NCBI GenBank assembly: GCA_017470055.1
Contig: JAFUFD010000084.1
Location: 1-32,937, forward strand
Length of the DNA stretch: 32,937 bases
Direction of reading: 5' to 3'
Source of the DNA: Prevotella sp.
GTDB taxonomy: Bacteria > Bacteroidota > Bacteroidia > Bacteroidales > Bacteroidaceae
Made by a program: the position numbers and the translations under genes. The notes beneath the pieces were generated by a model that was given only the letters and a program-made list of their open reading frames with translations, did not search any database and was not told where the DNA came from. Every line of letters starts with the position of its first letter. The first letter of the stretch is position 1. Of the stretch, positions 16,201-24,140 are shown in pieces.

Positions 16201-16510
16201 CGTCCACTACTGTGTTCTGTCCGAGCGAGAGTTGGAAACCAGTCATCTTACTCGTCTGGTAACCGATATACGACACCTCTACCTCGTAAGGACCGCCACT
16301 GCGCATACCTGTAATAGTATAACGACCATTGATATTGGTCACAGTACGATAGATAGTCCCTGAAGGGATGTGACGGGCAGTGACTGTGGCACCTATTGCC
16401 TCCTCATCATCTGCAGTAACAATACCTGTTATGCCTGATGTCGTCACTTGTGCCATTGACATCAGAGATGCCATCATGACAACAGCCAAAAGAATTAATT
16501 TTTTGCTCAT
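13211..16510 (-). CDS. Oar-like TonB-dependent receptor
   Basis: The 1099-residue protein has a signal peptide (residues 1-20, ending SMAQ). A carboxypeptidase-regulatory-like beta sandwich follows at about 24-108 (GITGIVTADDEEAIGATV ... NGRYTITGMRSGG ... VSYIGYQ). A plug domain lies at about 115-240 (LQEVVVTAQ, VTIDGASFNN, TPYDVRQSGFTGGGINAVTK), and then a long outer-membrane barrel ends in IRYLFN. The plug and barrel pattern, and the lack of an adjacent SusD-like gene, point to the Oar/TonB group rather than SusC glycan importers. The substrate cannot be told from the sequence. It may be transported by TonB-ExbBD energy. It lies 38 bases after the Na/Pi transporter gene. Confidence 0.9.
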   Translation of the reverse strand: MSKKLILLAVVMMASLMSMAQVTTSGITGIVTADDEEAIGATVTARHIPSGTIYRTVTNINGRYTITGMRSGGPYEVEVSYIGYQTSKMTGFQLSLGQNTVVDATLTQGSELLQEVVVTAQANNTMRSDRSGAVTNLNSAAMSVIPTVGRSMTDIMKLTPQSSSASGMAIGGGNYRQSSVTIDGASFNNAFGLGSTPLPGGGTPISLDALDQMTVSITPYDVRQSGFTGGGINAVTKSGTNEFKGSAYTYITSTSLQGSRVGDATLTVDSGHNDTYGLSLGGPILKDKLFFFVNGEIEDNITTGPAARAGNGGTPYTATNRRPRIEELESLSSYMQNTYGLTTGPWQGYNVKTPAYRFLARLDWNINDNHKFNIRFTKSNRKVSNSASASRSIGSNQATAIYGGNQNSYGSLTNYSMNSLSSRYYAEYRFTSFAAELNSKFGKFNNTLRGTYSFQDQPRSTEYNDAAPVVEIVMNDGQDHYPSWALMGDVFTLGNLAQTKNTVITDELNVTLGKHNLFAGIQFEHNYAANGYAQAAAGYYAYEATPEEAAAGNWAAVFGRQPRVFGITYGNNEGHSMFTSEMKTNQWSFYLQDNISWSDRFRTSIGVRFELPSYPSLKNNFNEEYYNIDFGGRHFRTDNVPDASVSFSPRVGFNWDITGDRKYILRGGTGLFVGRMPFVWLVSAVGNSGMGQTSYVATAANGKTMPSFTMSQQEMLQQINATSSTTVPASPTILSDDLRMPKTWKASLAFDAKLPGDIDFTLEGILNKDLNPVVVSNADIYWDGTSTVDLGHGDVRHKMSYYDAGHSAYVLENAGSKAYYMSLTAQLRKSFDFGLDLSASYTISKAKAYTEGIGDQVSSAYNNYRNSINAVNDNETGYATYVAPNRLLLSASYKLKESKNATSTFSLIYDGYQYGYLGNYSYSRYSYIFSSNVNSDPSAPGNLIYVPASREELNGWDFADNGTVDGETYTANMQRDDFWAFINQDDYLKDRKGQYAERGGAKMPWHHQLDFKYTRDMSIMLGKQKHTLQLGLDILNLPNFLCKDWGLFKQVTGNDLLTFKDGKYTYNTVNGARHLSTTQNFLSAASTYQIMFTIRYLFN

Positions 16511-16548
16511 TTGTTTTTGTTATGGTTATTATGTTATAAATTCCTTAA

Positions 16549-18276
16549 TTAGCGTATTCCCATACGTGCCTCCACCACATTCACCACGTAGTCGCCGAGT
16601 TTCTCACACTCGTTGACAATATCCATATAGATAGTGCCTACGGCATAAGTGTACTCGTGGTTGTTCACATCATTGATGTTCTGCGACTTCAACTGGTTGC
16701 GGTAGTTATTGATTTCACTCTCGATATTGAAGGTACGATTGACATCATATGCCTCCTTACGTCCTGCCAAGAGCGCATTCATCTGAGTCAATGCCTCGTC
16801 AGTGAGTTCCATCATTTGATGGATATGGTCATACTGCTTGTCGCTGAAGTGATCTTGTTTGCCTTGATACTTACGGGAGATAGTGCGCGCCATGTTATAG
16901 CAAGCGTCGCCGATACTCTCCAACTCAGATATCTCACGCAGCATGGCACGGATTTTCGCCTTCGTCTCATCAGAGAGATGGGCATCGCCCACCTGATCGA
17001 GGTATTTGGCAATTTCCAGTTCCATATTATCAGAGATACCCTCGTATTTCTCAATACGGGTGAAGAGTTTGTTGAAATCACCCGTCTGTGCGTCATTTTT
17101 CTTCGCCGTCTCACTGCTGCTCAAGGTAAGTAACTCACGAACCATGCCGAACATGCGTTGCATACGCTCGGAGAAAGAGCGTATTTCTTTCTGTGCCTCC
17201 AGCACGGAGAGTTCTGGAGTTTTCATGATACCAGAAGTGATAAAGTGCAGTCGGAAGTCTTCCTCCTCGTCCACCTTCTTAGGCTTGATCACCCAGCAGA
17301 CGAAGCGCTCAATATATTGTACGAACCATATCTGTAGGAACGTATTGGTGACATTGAATGCGGAGTGGAAGGTGGCAAGTACCATCGACGCCTTGATAGC
17401 GAAGCCTGGTGTCGCCGCTGACATAGAGGGGTCGAAGCCTACTACATGGCAGACTGCTCCATAGAAAGGTTTCAGTAGGATAAGTGCCCATGTAACACCG
17501 ATGACATTGATGGTAAAGTGGGCGAAAGCGGCACGACGAGCCTGTACGTTGGCACCGGCAGCCACGATATTGGCGGTGATGGTGGTACCGATATTCTCAC
17601 CCAGTACCAGCATGATGCCTTGGTCGATGTGTAGGACACCCGTAGAGCACAGCATCATCGTGATAGCCATAATAGCGGCACTGGACTGTACGCAGAGGGT
17701 GAGAATAGTACCCATGAGCAAGAAGAACAACGAGTTCCAGAAATTAGCCTCATTGAAATTGGCGAAGAACGCACTTATGCTCTCACTGGTCGCAGGATCT
17801 TGTACCAGCATAAAACCTGTGTCCTTCAAGGTGCCTAATCCCAAGAACAGGAAAGCGACACCAAACAGGAAGTCACCTATGATGCGGCGCTTCTTCATAT
17901 AGATAAGGATAATACCTATGAAGAAGGCGGGGTAGACAAAGTCTGTGATGTTGAAAGAGAATCCCAGCGACATAATCCATGCGGTGACCGTGGTACCAAT
18001 GTGTGCTCCCATGATGACGGAAATAGCCTGCAACAATGTCAGCAGACCTGCGTTGACAAACGAGACGGTCATCAGGGTTGTAGCCGTAGACGACTGCACC
18101 GCCGCTGTGACGAACATACCTGTCAACATTCCTGTAAAACGATTGGTGGTCATTGCACCAAGGACGTGGCGCAATTGTGGACCAGCCATTTTCTGTAATG
18201 CCTCACTCATTGCCTTCATACCGAACATCAGCAGGGCAAGTGAGCCTAATAGTTTAAAAATTAACAAAAATGACAT
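16549..18276 (-). CDS. Na/Pi cotransporter family protein with PhoU-like tail
   Basis: The 575-residue protein has two inverted membrane repeats of the NptA/PNaS family, each with the QSS signature: AAVQSSTATT (58-67) and CVQSSAAIM (195-203). About eight membrane helices span residues 1-315. The C-terminal region (about 345-575) is a helical PhoU-like domain. The family carries out sodium-coupled phosphate transport, and the bacterial PhoU-fused form (YjbB-like) has been linked to phosphate export. Direction cannot be inferred here. It is divergent from the nucleoside kinase gene with a 74-base spacer. The following TonB-dependent receptor may be co-transcribed. Confidence 0.92.
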   Translation of the reverse strand: MSFLLIFKLLGSLALLMFGMKAMSEALQKMAGPQLRHVLGAMTTNRFTGMLTGMFVTAAVQSSTATTLMTVSFVNAGLLTLLQAISVIMGAHIGTTVTAWIMSLGFSFNITDFVYPAFFIGIILIYMKKRRIIGDFLFGVAFLFLGLGTLKDTGFMLVQDPATSESISAFFANFNEANFWNSLFFLLMGTILTLCVQSSAAIMAITMMLCSTGVLHIDQGIMLVLGENIGTTITANIVAAGANVQARRAAFAHFTINVIGVTWALILLKPFYGAVCHVVGFDPSMSAATPGFAIKASMVLATFHSAFNVTNTFLQIWFVQYIERFVCWVIKPKKVDEEEDFRLHFITSGIMKTPELSVLEAQKEIRSFSERMQRMFGMVRELLTLSSSETAKKNDAQTGDFNKLFTRIEKYEGISDNMELEIAKYLDQVGDAHLSDETKAKIRAMLREISELESIGDACYNMARTISRKYQGKQDHFSDKQYDHIHQMMELTDEALTQMNALLAGRKEAYDVNRTFNIESEINNYRNQLKSQNINDVNNHEYTYAVGTIYMDIVNECEKLGDYVVNVVEARMGIR

Positions 18277-18317
18277 AAATATTTATTATCAAATTACCAA
18301 TTGTCAGTTATATTCTG

Positions 18318-18325
18318 TATCTTTG
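18318..18325 (+). promoter_or_regulatory. -7 box of nucleoside kinase gene
   Basis: TATCTTTG followed by CC lies 25 bases before the ATG and matches TAnnTTTG. No good -33 box is seen at 19-21 bases upstream. Confidence 0.5.
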
Positions 18326-18350
18326 CCAAAACTTTATTAAAACTGGAGTT

Positions 18351-20012
18351 ATGGAACAAAAAATCCAAATCCGTTGCAAAAATAATAAAAAAAACTTAGA
18401 AATCAGCATCGGAAGCACACTTTCTGAAATATTTTCTCAGGCAGGGCTTCAGATGGACTATGGTCCTATCACGGCAAGAGTCAATAACAAAGTGGAGGGA
18501 ATGCACTTCAGAGTATATAAACCAAAGGAGGTGGAGTTTCTCGATATGCATGACGGCTCAGCCCTACGAACCTATACCCGAAGCCTGTTCTTCGTGCTCA
18601 ACAAGGCTGCCCATGAACTATACCCCGACTGCACGGTAGTGATCGACATCCCTGTGTCAAACGGCTATTATGTAGACCTTCGCCTCGACCGCCCCGTGAC
18701 GACGGAGGATGTAGACGCTATTCGCCAGCGAATGCGGGAGATCATTGATGCCGCCATCCCCATCCATCGCCATGAGACAACCACGGAGGACGCCATCCGG
18801 ATGTTCCAAGAGAGCAAGTCCTACTCTAAAGTGCGCCTCTTGGAGAGTTCAGGGAGTCTGTATACCACCTATTATGATATTGACGGGTACATCGACTACT
18901 ACTATGGCAGTTTGTTGACGAACACCTCACAACTTTACCTCTTCGGACTGGAGCCTTATTACGACGGAATGCTGTTGCGCATCCCCACCGCCTCTGACCC
19001 CTCCAAGTTGGGCGAACTGGTAAGACAAGACAAGATGTTCGAGATTTTCAAAGAGCACCATCGCTGGCAGGACATCTTGAAGATGCGCACGGTGGGCGAC
19101 CTGAACCGTGCCATCCAAAGCGGACATTCCGCCCAACTGATACAGGTCAGCGAGGCATTGCAGGAGAAGAAGATCGCACAGATTGCCGATGAGATAGCAT
19201 CCCGCAAGGAGGTGAAGATGGTACTGATAGCAGGACCGTCGAGCAGTGGTAAGACAACCACCTGCAAACGCCTCTCCGTACAACTTGCTGTCAACGGCAT
19301 CCAACCTGTGCAGATTTCCCTCGACGACTATTTCCTCTCTCGCGAGCAGACGCCAAGGGACGAGAAAGGCGACTATGACTTTGAGCACCTGCACGCCTTG
19401 AACATCCCCTTGCTCAACGAACAGATGAACGCCCTGCTACGTGGCGAGGAGATAGAATTGCCCCGCTATGACTTCCAGTCGGGGCAAAATCGCCCAAGCG
19501 GGAAGAAACTGCGACTAAAAGGCAATGAGGTCCTGGTGGTGGAGGGAATCCATGCGCTAAATCCAGAACTGACCGCACAGATACCTGACAACCAGAAATT
19601 CCGCATCTATGCCTCAGCACTGACCACGATCCTACTTGACAATCACAACTATATCCCTACGACGGACAACCGTCTGTTGCGACGCATCATCCGCGACTAC
19701 AAGTATCGTGGCACCTCTGCCCAAGAGACAATCCGTCGCTGGCCGTCTGTCAGACGTGGTGAGAACCGTTGGATATTCCCCTATCAGGAGAATGCCGATG
19801 CCATGTTCAATACTGCCATGCTGTTCGAACTCGCCGTGATTCGCGGACAGGCGATTCCTGTGCTGGAGCAAGTGCCAGAGAACTGTGTCGAGTATGCAGA
19901 GGCATACCGTCTCTTAAAGTTCCTGCGCTATATCCAACCTATTCCCGAAGACCATATCCCACCCACCTCTCTTCTCAGAGAATTCCTGGGAGGCAGTTCG
20001 TTCGACTATTAG
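18351..20012 (+). CDS. Nucleoside kinase with TGS-like N-terminus
   Basis: The 553-residue protein has an N-terminal TGS/ubiquitin-like part (about 1-65), then a region like the second domain of threonyl-tRNA synthetase (about 70-200, with NKAAHELYPDCTVVIDIPVS). A uridine-kinase/phosphoribulokinase domain starts at about 285, with Walker A GPSSSGKT (295-302), QISLDDYF, and PRYDFQSGQNRPSG. This three-part layout is the standard Bacteroidetes and Firmicutes nucleoside kinase often annotated as uridine kinase. It phosphorylates a nucleoside with ATP in the cytoplasm. The exact substrate is uncertain. It converges closely with the Sir2-like gene. Confidence 0.9.
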   Translation: MEQKIQIRCKNNKKNLEISIGSTLSEIFSQAGLQMDYGPITARVNNKVEGMHFRVYKPKEVEFLDMHDGSALRTYTRSLFFVLNKAAHELYPDCTVVIDIPVSNGYYVDLRLDRPVTTEDVDAIRQRMREIIDAAIPIHRHETTTEDAIRMFQESKSYSKVRLLESSGSLYTTYYDIDGYIDYYYGSLLTNTSQLYLFGLEPYYDGMLLRIPTASDPSKLGELVRQDKMFEIFKEHHRWQDILKMRTVGDLNRAIQSGHSAQLIQVSEALQEKKIAQIADEIASRKEVKMVLIAGPSSSGKTTTCKRLSVQLAVNGIQPVQISLDDYFLSREQTPRDEKGDYDFEHLHALNIPLLNEQMNALLRGEEIELPRYDFQSGQNRPSGKKLRLKGNEVLVVEGIHALNPELTAQIPDNQKFRIYASALTTILLDNHNYIPTTDNRLLRRIIRDYKYRGTSAQETIRRWPSVRRGENRWIFPYQENADAMFNTAMLFELAVIRGQAIPVLEQVPENCVEYAEAYRLLKFLRYIQPIPEDHIPPTSLLREFLGGSSFDY

Positions 20013-20013
20013 G

Positions 20014-20706
20014 CTACTTCATCAAGATGGCGGAGAGTTCCTTCATGCCCTCACTGGCTCCCTTCTGTATCTGCTGGACATTGGCTCCAGCAGAGACGGG
20101 TTTGGGGTCAATGAGATAGACGGGTACGCCAGGACGCACATACTGTACCAAACCTGCGGCAGGATAGACATTAAGAGAGGTGCCAATGATGATAAAGATA
20201 TCAGCCTGCATCGCTTCTGCCGCGGCGGCACTAATCATGGGGACACCCTCGCCGAAGAAAACGATGAAAGGACGTAGCAAGGAGCCGTCGCCCGCCTTCG
20301 TACCTGGCTCCACCTCGCAATTCTCTGGAGTCAGTGTGATCTGATAACGAGGATCGTCCACGTCACGACTGCTACATACCTTCATCAACTCACCATGCAG
20401 ATGGATGACCTTCGTAGAGCCAGCCATCTCATGGAGGTTATCCACATTCTGGGTGACAACCGTCACCTCATACTGCTCCTCAAGTTTTGCCACTAAGCGA
20501 TGTCCCTCGTTGGGTTGCGTCCCCACACACCTCTTACGCAGCATGTTATAGAAGTTCGTGACTAACGTGGGGTCTGCCTCCCACCCCTCATGGGTGGCAA
20601 CCTTAGCCACAGGATAGTTCTCCCATAAGCCATCTGCGTCACGAAACGTTTTCAAACCACTCTCCACGGACATTCCCGCACCTGTCAAAACAACAATCTT
20701 CTTCAT
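20014..20706 (-). CDS. Sir2-family NAD-dependent protein deacylase
   Basis: The start is set at the second ATG (20706), giving MKKIVVLTGAGMS as in relatives. A start at 20712 is also possible. Signatures seen are the NAD-binding GAGMSVESGLKTFR, TQNVDNLHE, the catalytic His in HLHGE, and GTSLNVYPAAGL. The enzyme removes acyl groups from lysines using NAD. The usual four zinc cysteines are not present in order: only two Cys (CSS and NC) lie in the small domain. FYNMLRKR occupies the place where CobB/SIRT5-type desuccinylases have Y-x-x-R, but the spacing to Arg is one residue longer. Deacetylase or deacylase specificity is therefore open. It is divergent from the xanthine salvage genes. Confidence 0.88.
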   Translation of the reverse strand: MKKIVVLTGAGMSVESGLKTFRDADGLWENYPVAKVATHEGWEADPTLVTNFYNMLRKRCVGTQPNEGHRLVAKLEEQYEVTVVTQNVDNLHEMAGSTKVIHLHGELMKVCSSRDVDDPRYQITLTPENCEVEPGTKAGDGSLLRPFIVFFGEGVPMISAAAAEAMQADIFIIIGTSLNVYPAAGLVQYVRPGVPVYLIDPKPVSAGANVQQIQKGASEGMKELSAILMK

Positions 20707-20757
20707 AAGCATTGAATTTTATTCCGCAAATATAGCAAATAATTGGGAAGAATTTCG

Positions 20758-20765
20758 TAATTTTG
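20758..20765 (+). promoter_or_regulatory. -7 box of xanthine salvage operon
   Basis: TAATTTTG, preceded by TTCG and followed by CAAAA, lies 21 bases before the xpt ATG. The -33 region is poor. No purine-riboswitch-like structure was recognised in the 80-base leader region. Confidence 0.5.
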
Positions 20766-20786
20766 CAAAAATAAACAAATAAAACC

Positions 20787-21356
20787 ATGAAAGTATTACG
20801 TGACAGAATCATGCAAGATGGACGCTGCCTGGAGGGCGGCATCCTAAAAGTGGATCGTTTCATCAACCACCAGATGGACCCTTATTTGATGAAGCAAATC
20901 GCCATTGAGTTTATCCGCCGTTTCGCCAACGAGGACATCAACAAGATTATTACGGTGGAGGCATCAGGCATCGCCCCCGCCATCATGCTGGGCTATCTGA
21001 TGGAGTTGCCCGTGGTCTTCGCCAAGAAGAAAAAGCCCTCTACCATGAGTGACTTCTACCAGTCGACCGTCCATTCGTTTACCAAGCAACGTGAATATCC
21101 GTTGACCGTCAGTCGTGAGTATCTGACGAGTGACGACCGTGTGTTGTTCGTTGACGATTTCCTTGCTTACGGCAATGCGGGACTGGGCATCATCGACCTC
21201 TGTCGTCAGGCTGGTGCCACCATCGTCGGCATGGGCTTTATCATCGAGAAAGGTTTCCAGCATGGAAGGAAAGTGTTGTTGGAGCATGGCATCAAACGCA
21301 TTGAGTCACTTGCCATTATAGAGTCTTTAGAGAATAATGAAATCAAACTGAAATAA
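20787..21356 (+). CDS. xpt: Xanthine phosphoribosyltransferase
   Basis: The 189-residue protein matches Xpt in length. It contains the PRPP-binding loop [13 protein letters not shown], an upstream VEASGIAPA loop, and the family N-terminus [20 protein letters not shown], all typical of the type I xanthine enzymes. It converts xanthine and PRPP to XMP in purine salvage. Only five bases separate it from the nucleobase permease, the same pairing as xpt-pbuX of Bacillus subtilis. That context strongly supports the substrate. Confidence 0.93.
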   Translation: MKVLRDRIMQDGRCLEGGILKVDRFINHQMDPYLMKQIAIEFIRRFANEDINKIITVEASGIAPAIMLGYLMELPVVFAKKKKPSTMSDFYQSTVHSFTKQREYPLTVSREYLTSDDRVLFVDDFLAYGNAGLGIIDLCRQAGATIVGMGFIIEKGFQHGRKVLLEHGIKRIESLAIIESLENNEIKLK

Positions 21357-21361
21357 TTATC

Positions 21362-22687
21362 ATGGAAAATAAGAGTAATCTTTATCAATTGGATGGCAGG
21401 GTACCCCTCCTGCAGGCTGTCCCCTTTGGACTGCAACACGTGCTTGCCATGTTCGTTGCCAATATCACCCCTATCATCATCCTTGCGAATGTGGTGGGCA
21501 TCGACCCCACCGTGAGCGCCACCTTGATTCAGAACTGTATGATCATCGCTGGTATCGGAACACTCGTACAACTCTATCCTATCTGGCGCATCGGTTCCCG
21601 TCTGCCTATCGTCATGGGAATCAGTTTCACCTTCCTTTCTCTTGCCCTTTTCATTGGTTCCACCCAAGGAATGGGCGTGCTGATGGGAGCAGTCATCATA
21701 GGTGGTATTGTCGAGGGTTTGCTAGGACTCTGTGCGCACTATTGGCTTAAACTCATCCCCCATATCGTGGCGGCTACCGTCGTGACAGCAATCGGTTTCT
21801 CGCTGTTGCCGATTGGTGCCAACTCTTTTGCGGGAGGACAAGGTGCCGCCGACTTTGGAGCAGCCCATAACTGGATCGTAGGTAGTTTTACCCTCCTCGT
21901 TTGTCTGGGTTTCCAGATCTTCGCCAAAGGATTCCTTCGCTCCCTCTCCGTACTGATCGGCTTGGTGTTGGGTTATATCCTTGCCATTTGCATGGGGATG
22001 GTCGACTTCTCTGGTTTCCAGCAGGTAGGTATTGTATCACTACCCAATTTCCTGCCTTTCAAGCCAGAGTTCAACATAGGAGCCATCCTCTCTATCGTCG
22101 CCATCTATCTGGTGTCTGCCACTGAGACGATAGGTGATACCAGTGCGCTCTGCGAGAGTGCGTTGGGTCGCCAGCCACATAAGAGAGAGTTGGGAAATAG
22201 TATCACCTGTGACGGCTTTGTAAGCAGTTTCGCAGGACTCTTCGGATGTACGCCCATCACCTCGTTCAGTCAGAACGTAGGTCTTGCCGCCATGTCGGGC
22301 GTTGTCAACCGTTTCGCTATCGCCACAGGAGCCTGTATCATGATCTTAGGTGGCATCTTCCCCGCTGTCGGATTCCTGCTGACAACCATTCCTCAGGCGG
22401 TGCTGGGAGGTTGTACTATCATGATGTTCGGCTCGATTATGTTTGCTGGTTTCCGCATGATGGCAAGGTGTGGCTTCAGTGACCGTAACATGATTATCGT
22501 GTCCCTCTCGCTGAGTGTCGGATTAGGATTCACACAGGCAACGGAGATGTTCCAGATATTCCCGAAGATCGTACAGACCGTCTTCGCAGAGAACTGTGTT
22601 GCCGTCGTCTTCATCCTCGCTGTCATTCTCAATTTGGTTTTACCTAAGGACGGTAAGGAGAATCCGGAATTGGCAAAGGATGAGTGA
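21362..22687 (+). CDS. NCS2-family xanthine/uracil permease
   Basis: The 441-residue membrane protein has about 12-14 helices of the nucleobase-cation symporter-2 family. It begins with PFGLQHVLAMFVANITP and has IYLVSATETIGDT and the conserved SFSQNVGLAAMSGV segment. It probably imports xanthine (PbuX-like) given the adjacent xpt. Uracil is the alternative. Its last 8 bases overlap the radical SAM gene (ATGAGTGA), so that gene is probably translated from the same message. Confidence 0.92.
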   Translation: MENKSNLYQLDGRVPLLQAVPFGLQHVLAMFVANITPIIILANVVGIDPTVSATLIQNCMIIAGIGTLVQLYPIWRIGSRLPIVMGISFTFLSLALFIGSTQGMGVLMGAVIIGGIVEGLLGLCAHYWLKLIPHIVAATVVTAIGFSLLPIGANSFAGGQGAADFGAAHNWIVGSFTLLVCLGFQIFAKGFLRSLSVLIGLVLGYILAICMGMVDFSGFQQVGIVSLPNFLPFKPEFNIGAILSIVAIYLVSATETIGDTSALCESALGRQPHKRELGNSITCDGFVSSFAGLFGCTPITSFSQNVGLAAMSGVVNRFAIATGACIMILGGIFPAVGFLLTTIPQAVLGGCTIMMFGSIMFAGFRMMARCGFSDRNMIIVSLSLSVGLGFTQATEMFQIFPKIVQTVFAENCVAVVFILAVILNLVLPKDGKENPELAKDE

Positions 22688-23768
22688 ACTGGGGCTCCGC
22701 AAGCGCATTGCGCTGGAACTAGCAGCACAGATCGGCAGCAACATCCGTAAGGAACATCCGCTCAGACAATTGTTCTGGGAGTGCACTCTGCGTTGTAATG
22801 TCAGTTGCCGCCATTGTGGCAGCGATTGCAGGAAACTCTCAGAGGTCAAGGACATGCCTCGGGAGGACTTTCTCAAGGTTCTGGATAGTATTGCGAGGAA
22901 GACGGATCCCCATCAGGTCTTTGTCACCATCACGGGGGGAGAGCCACTACTGCGTGACGACCTGGAGATTTGTGGAGAGGAGATCTTCAGGCGAGGGTTC
23001 CCCTGGGGACTGGTGACGAACGGACTTGCCCTCACTCCTGCGCGTTTCGAGTCGCTACGCAAAGCGGGCATGCACAGCATCACTGTCAGTATGGATGGAC
23101 TGGAAGACAGCCATAACTGGATGCGCCGTCATCCACAGAGTTTCCAGATGGTCAGCCAGTCGTTAGACCTCTTAGTGGCAAACCCGCAGATCGCCTCCGA
23201 TGTCGTGACCTGCGTCAACCAGCGTAACTACGACCAGTTGCCTGCCATACGGGATTTCCTCATTAGCAAAGGCATCGGCTATTGGCGCATCTACTCCATC
23301 TTTCCTGTAGGACGTGCGGCAAAAGACCCGATGATGCAAATCAGCAACGAGCAGTTTCGGGGCATGCTTGACTTTATCCGTCAGACCCGTCAAGAAGGCA
23401 GGATCAACGCCTCGTATGGCTGTGAGGGATTCCTTGGACGCTATGAGGGAGAAGTTCGTGAGATGTTCTTCGACTGTCAGGCTGGTGTGACCGTAGGCTC
23501 TGTGATGGCTGACGGCTCGATAGCGGCATGTGCCAGTATTCGTGCCGACTACCAGCAGGGAAACATCTATGAAGATGACTTCATGGAGGTATGGGAAAAG
23601 CGCTATGCGCCCTATCGGCATCGAGACTGGATGCGCAAGGGCGAGTGCAAGGATTGCCGTTATTGGCGTTATTGCCGAGGGAACGGCATGCACCTCCGTG
23701 ACGAAGAGGGTAACCTCATCTTGTGTCACCTGAAACGAATTCAAGAGCCTAACCAGACAGTTAAATAA
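22680..23768 (+). CDS. Radical SAM/SPASM enzyme, probable lipoprotein modifier
   Basis: The ATG at 22680 gives 362 residues. Upstream starts would lie inside the permease gene. The radical SAM cluster motif is CNVSCRHC (Cys39, 43 and 46), followed by TITGGEPLLRDD and the later VSMDGLEDSH. The C-terminal region carries SPASM-type cysteines, including CKDCRYWRYC (C-x2-C-x5-C) and further Cys before and after. Such enzymes modify peptides or proteins using extra Fe-S clusters. The next gene is a lipoprotein of 88 residues. From memory, NCBI models describe a Bacteroidales pair of this kind (rSAM/lipoprotein system, TIGR04133/TIGR04134). The reaction is unknown. Confidence 0.88.
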   Translation: MSELGLRKRIALELAAQIGSNIRKEHPLRQLFWECTLRCNVSCRHCGSDCRKLSEVKDMPREDFLKVLDSIARKTDPHQVFVTITGGEPLLRDDLEICGEEIFRRGFPWGLVTNGLALTPARFESLRKAGMHSITVSMDGLEDSHNWMRRHPQSFQMVSQSLDLLVANPQIASDVVTCVNQRNYDQLPAIRDFLISKGIGYWRIYSIFPVGRAAKDPMMQISNEQFRGMLDFIRQTRQEGRINASYGCEGFLGRYEGEVREMFFDCQAGVTVGSVMADGSIAACASIRADYQQGNIYEDDFMEVWEKRYAPYRHRDWMRKGECKDCRYWRYCRGNGMHLRDEEGNLILCHLKRIQEPNQTVK

Positions 23769-23801
23769 TCTTTATTTAACCGTTTATTCAATAATAATCC
23801 A

Positions 23802-23809
23802 TAATTTTG
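23802..23809 (+). promoter_or_regulatory. -7 box of small lipoprotein gene
   Basis: TAATTTTG followed by CACCC lies 29 bases before the lipoprotein ATG, so this gene can be made independently of and in excess over the radical SAM enzyme. The -33 box is unclear. Confidence 0.55.
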
Positions 23810-23837
23810 CACCCGAAATCATCAAAACGCTTGAGTT

Positions 23838-24104
23838 ATGAAGAAAATTCGTCAATCTATCAACCTCGTGCTCTCCGCCATTATCGTGGCTTTGGGCTTT
23901 GGTTCCTGTGTCTCTCAGAAGACCTACAAAGCCGCCCAAGAGGAAATAGGAGTGCTGAAGGCTGAGAATGGAGCATTAAAAGCAGAGAATGCGAATTTGC
24001 AACAGGAAATAAGTAAAATCAGGGATTATCAGAAACGAACAGAGGAGCGTAGGGTGGTTTATGGTCCTCGTCCTACCAACTATAACGAGAACATCAACAA
24101 ATAA
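23838..24104 (+). CDS. Small lipoprotein, probable radical SAM substrate
   Basis: The 88-residue protein has a signal peptide and lipobox GFGSC (Cys24). A coiled coil with heptad Leu/Ala spacing follows (about 30-66, with the repeated LKAEN motif: VLKAENGALKAENANLQQE). The tail is basic and polar and contains VVYGPRPTNYNEN (74-86). The Y-G-P element near the C-terminus is a plausible modification site. The layout is a lipid anchor, a rod and an exposed tail, like a small Lpp-type surface or periplasmic lipoprotein. It lies 69 bases after the radical SAM/SPASM gene with its own -7 box. The substrate role is inferred from the pairing. Confidence 0.8.
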   Translation: MKKIRQSINLVLSAIIVALGFGSCVSQKTYKAAQEEIGVLKAENGALKAENANLQQEISKIRDYQKRTEERRVVYGPRPTNYNENINK

Positions 24105-24140
24105 GATACACATTATTATAATATATAGAGAAAGTAAAGA

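Noticed and set aside
13211-16510. SusC-type glycan importer
   Set aside because: There is no adjacent SusD-like gene, and the plug pattern fits the Oar-like receptors better.
20713-20786. Purine riboswitch before xpt
   Set aside because: The leader after the -7 box is only about 20 bases, too short for the aptamer.
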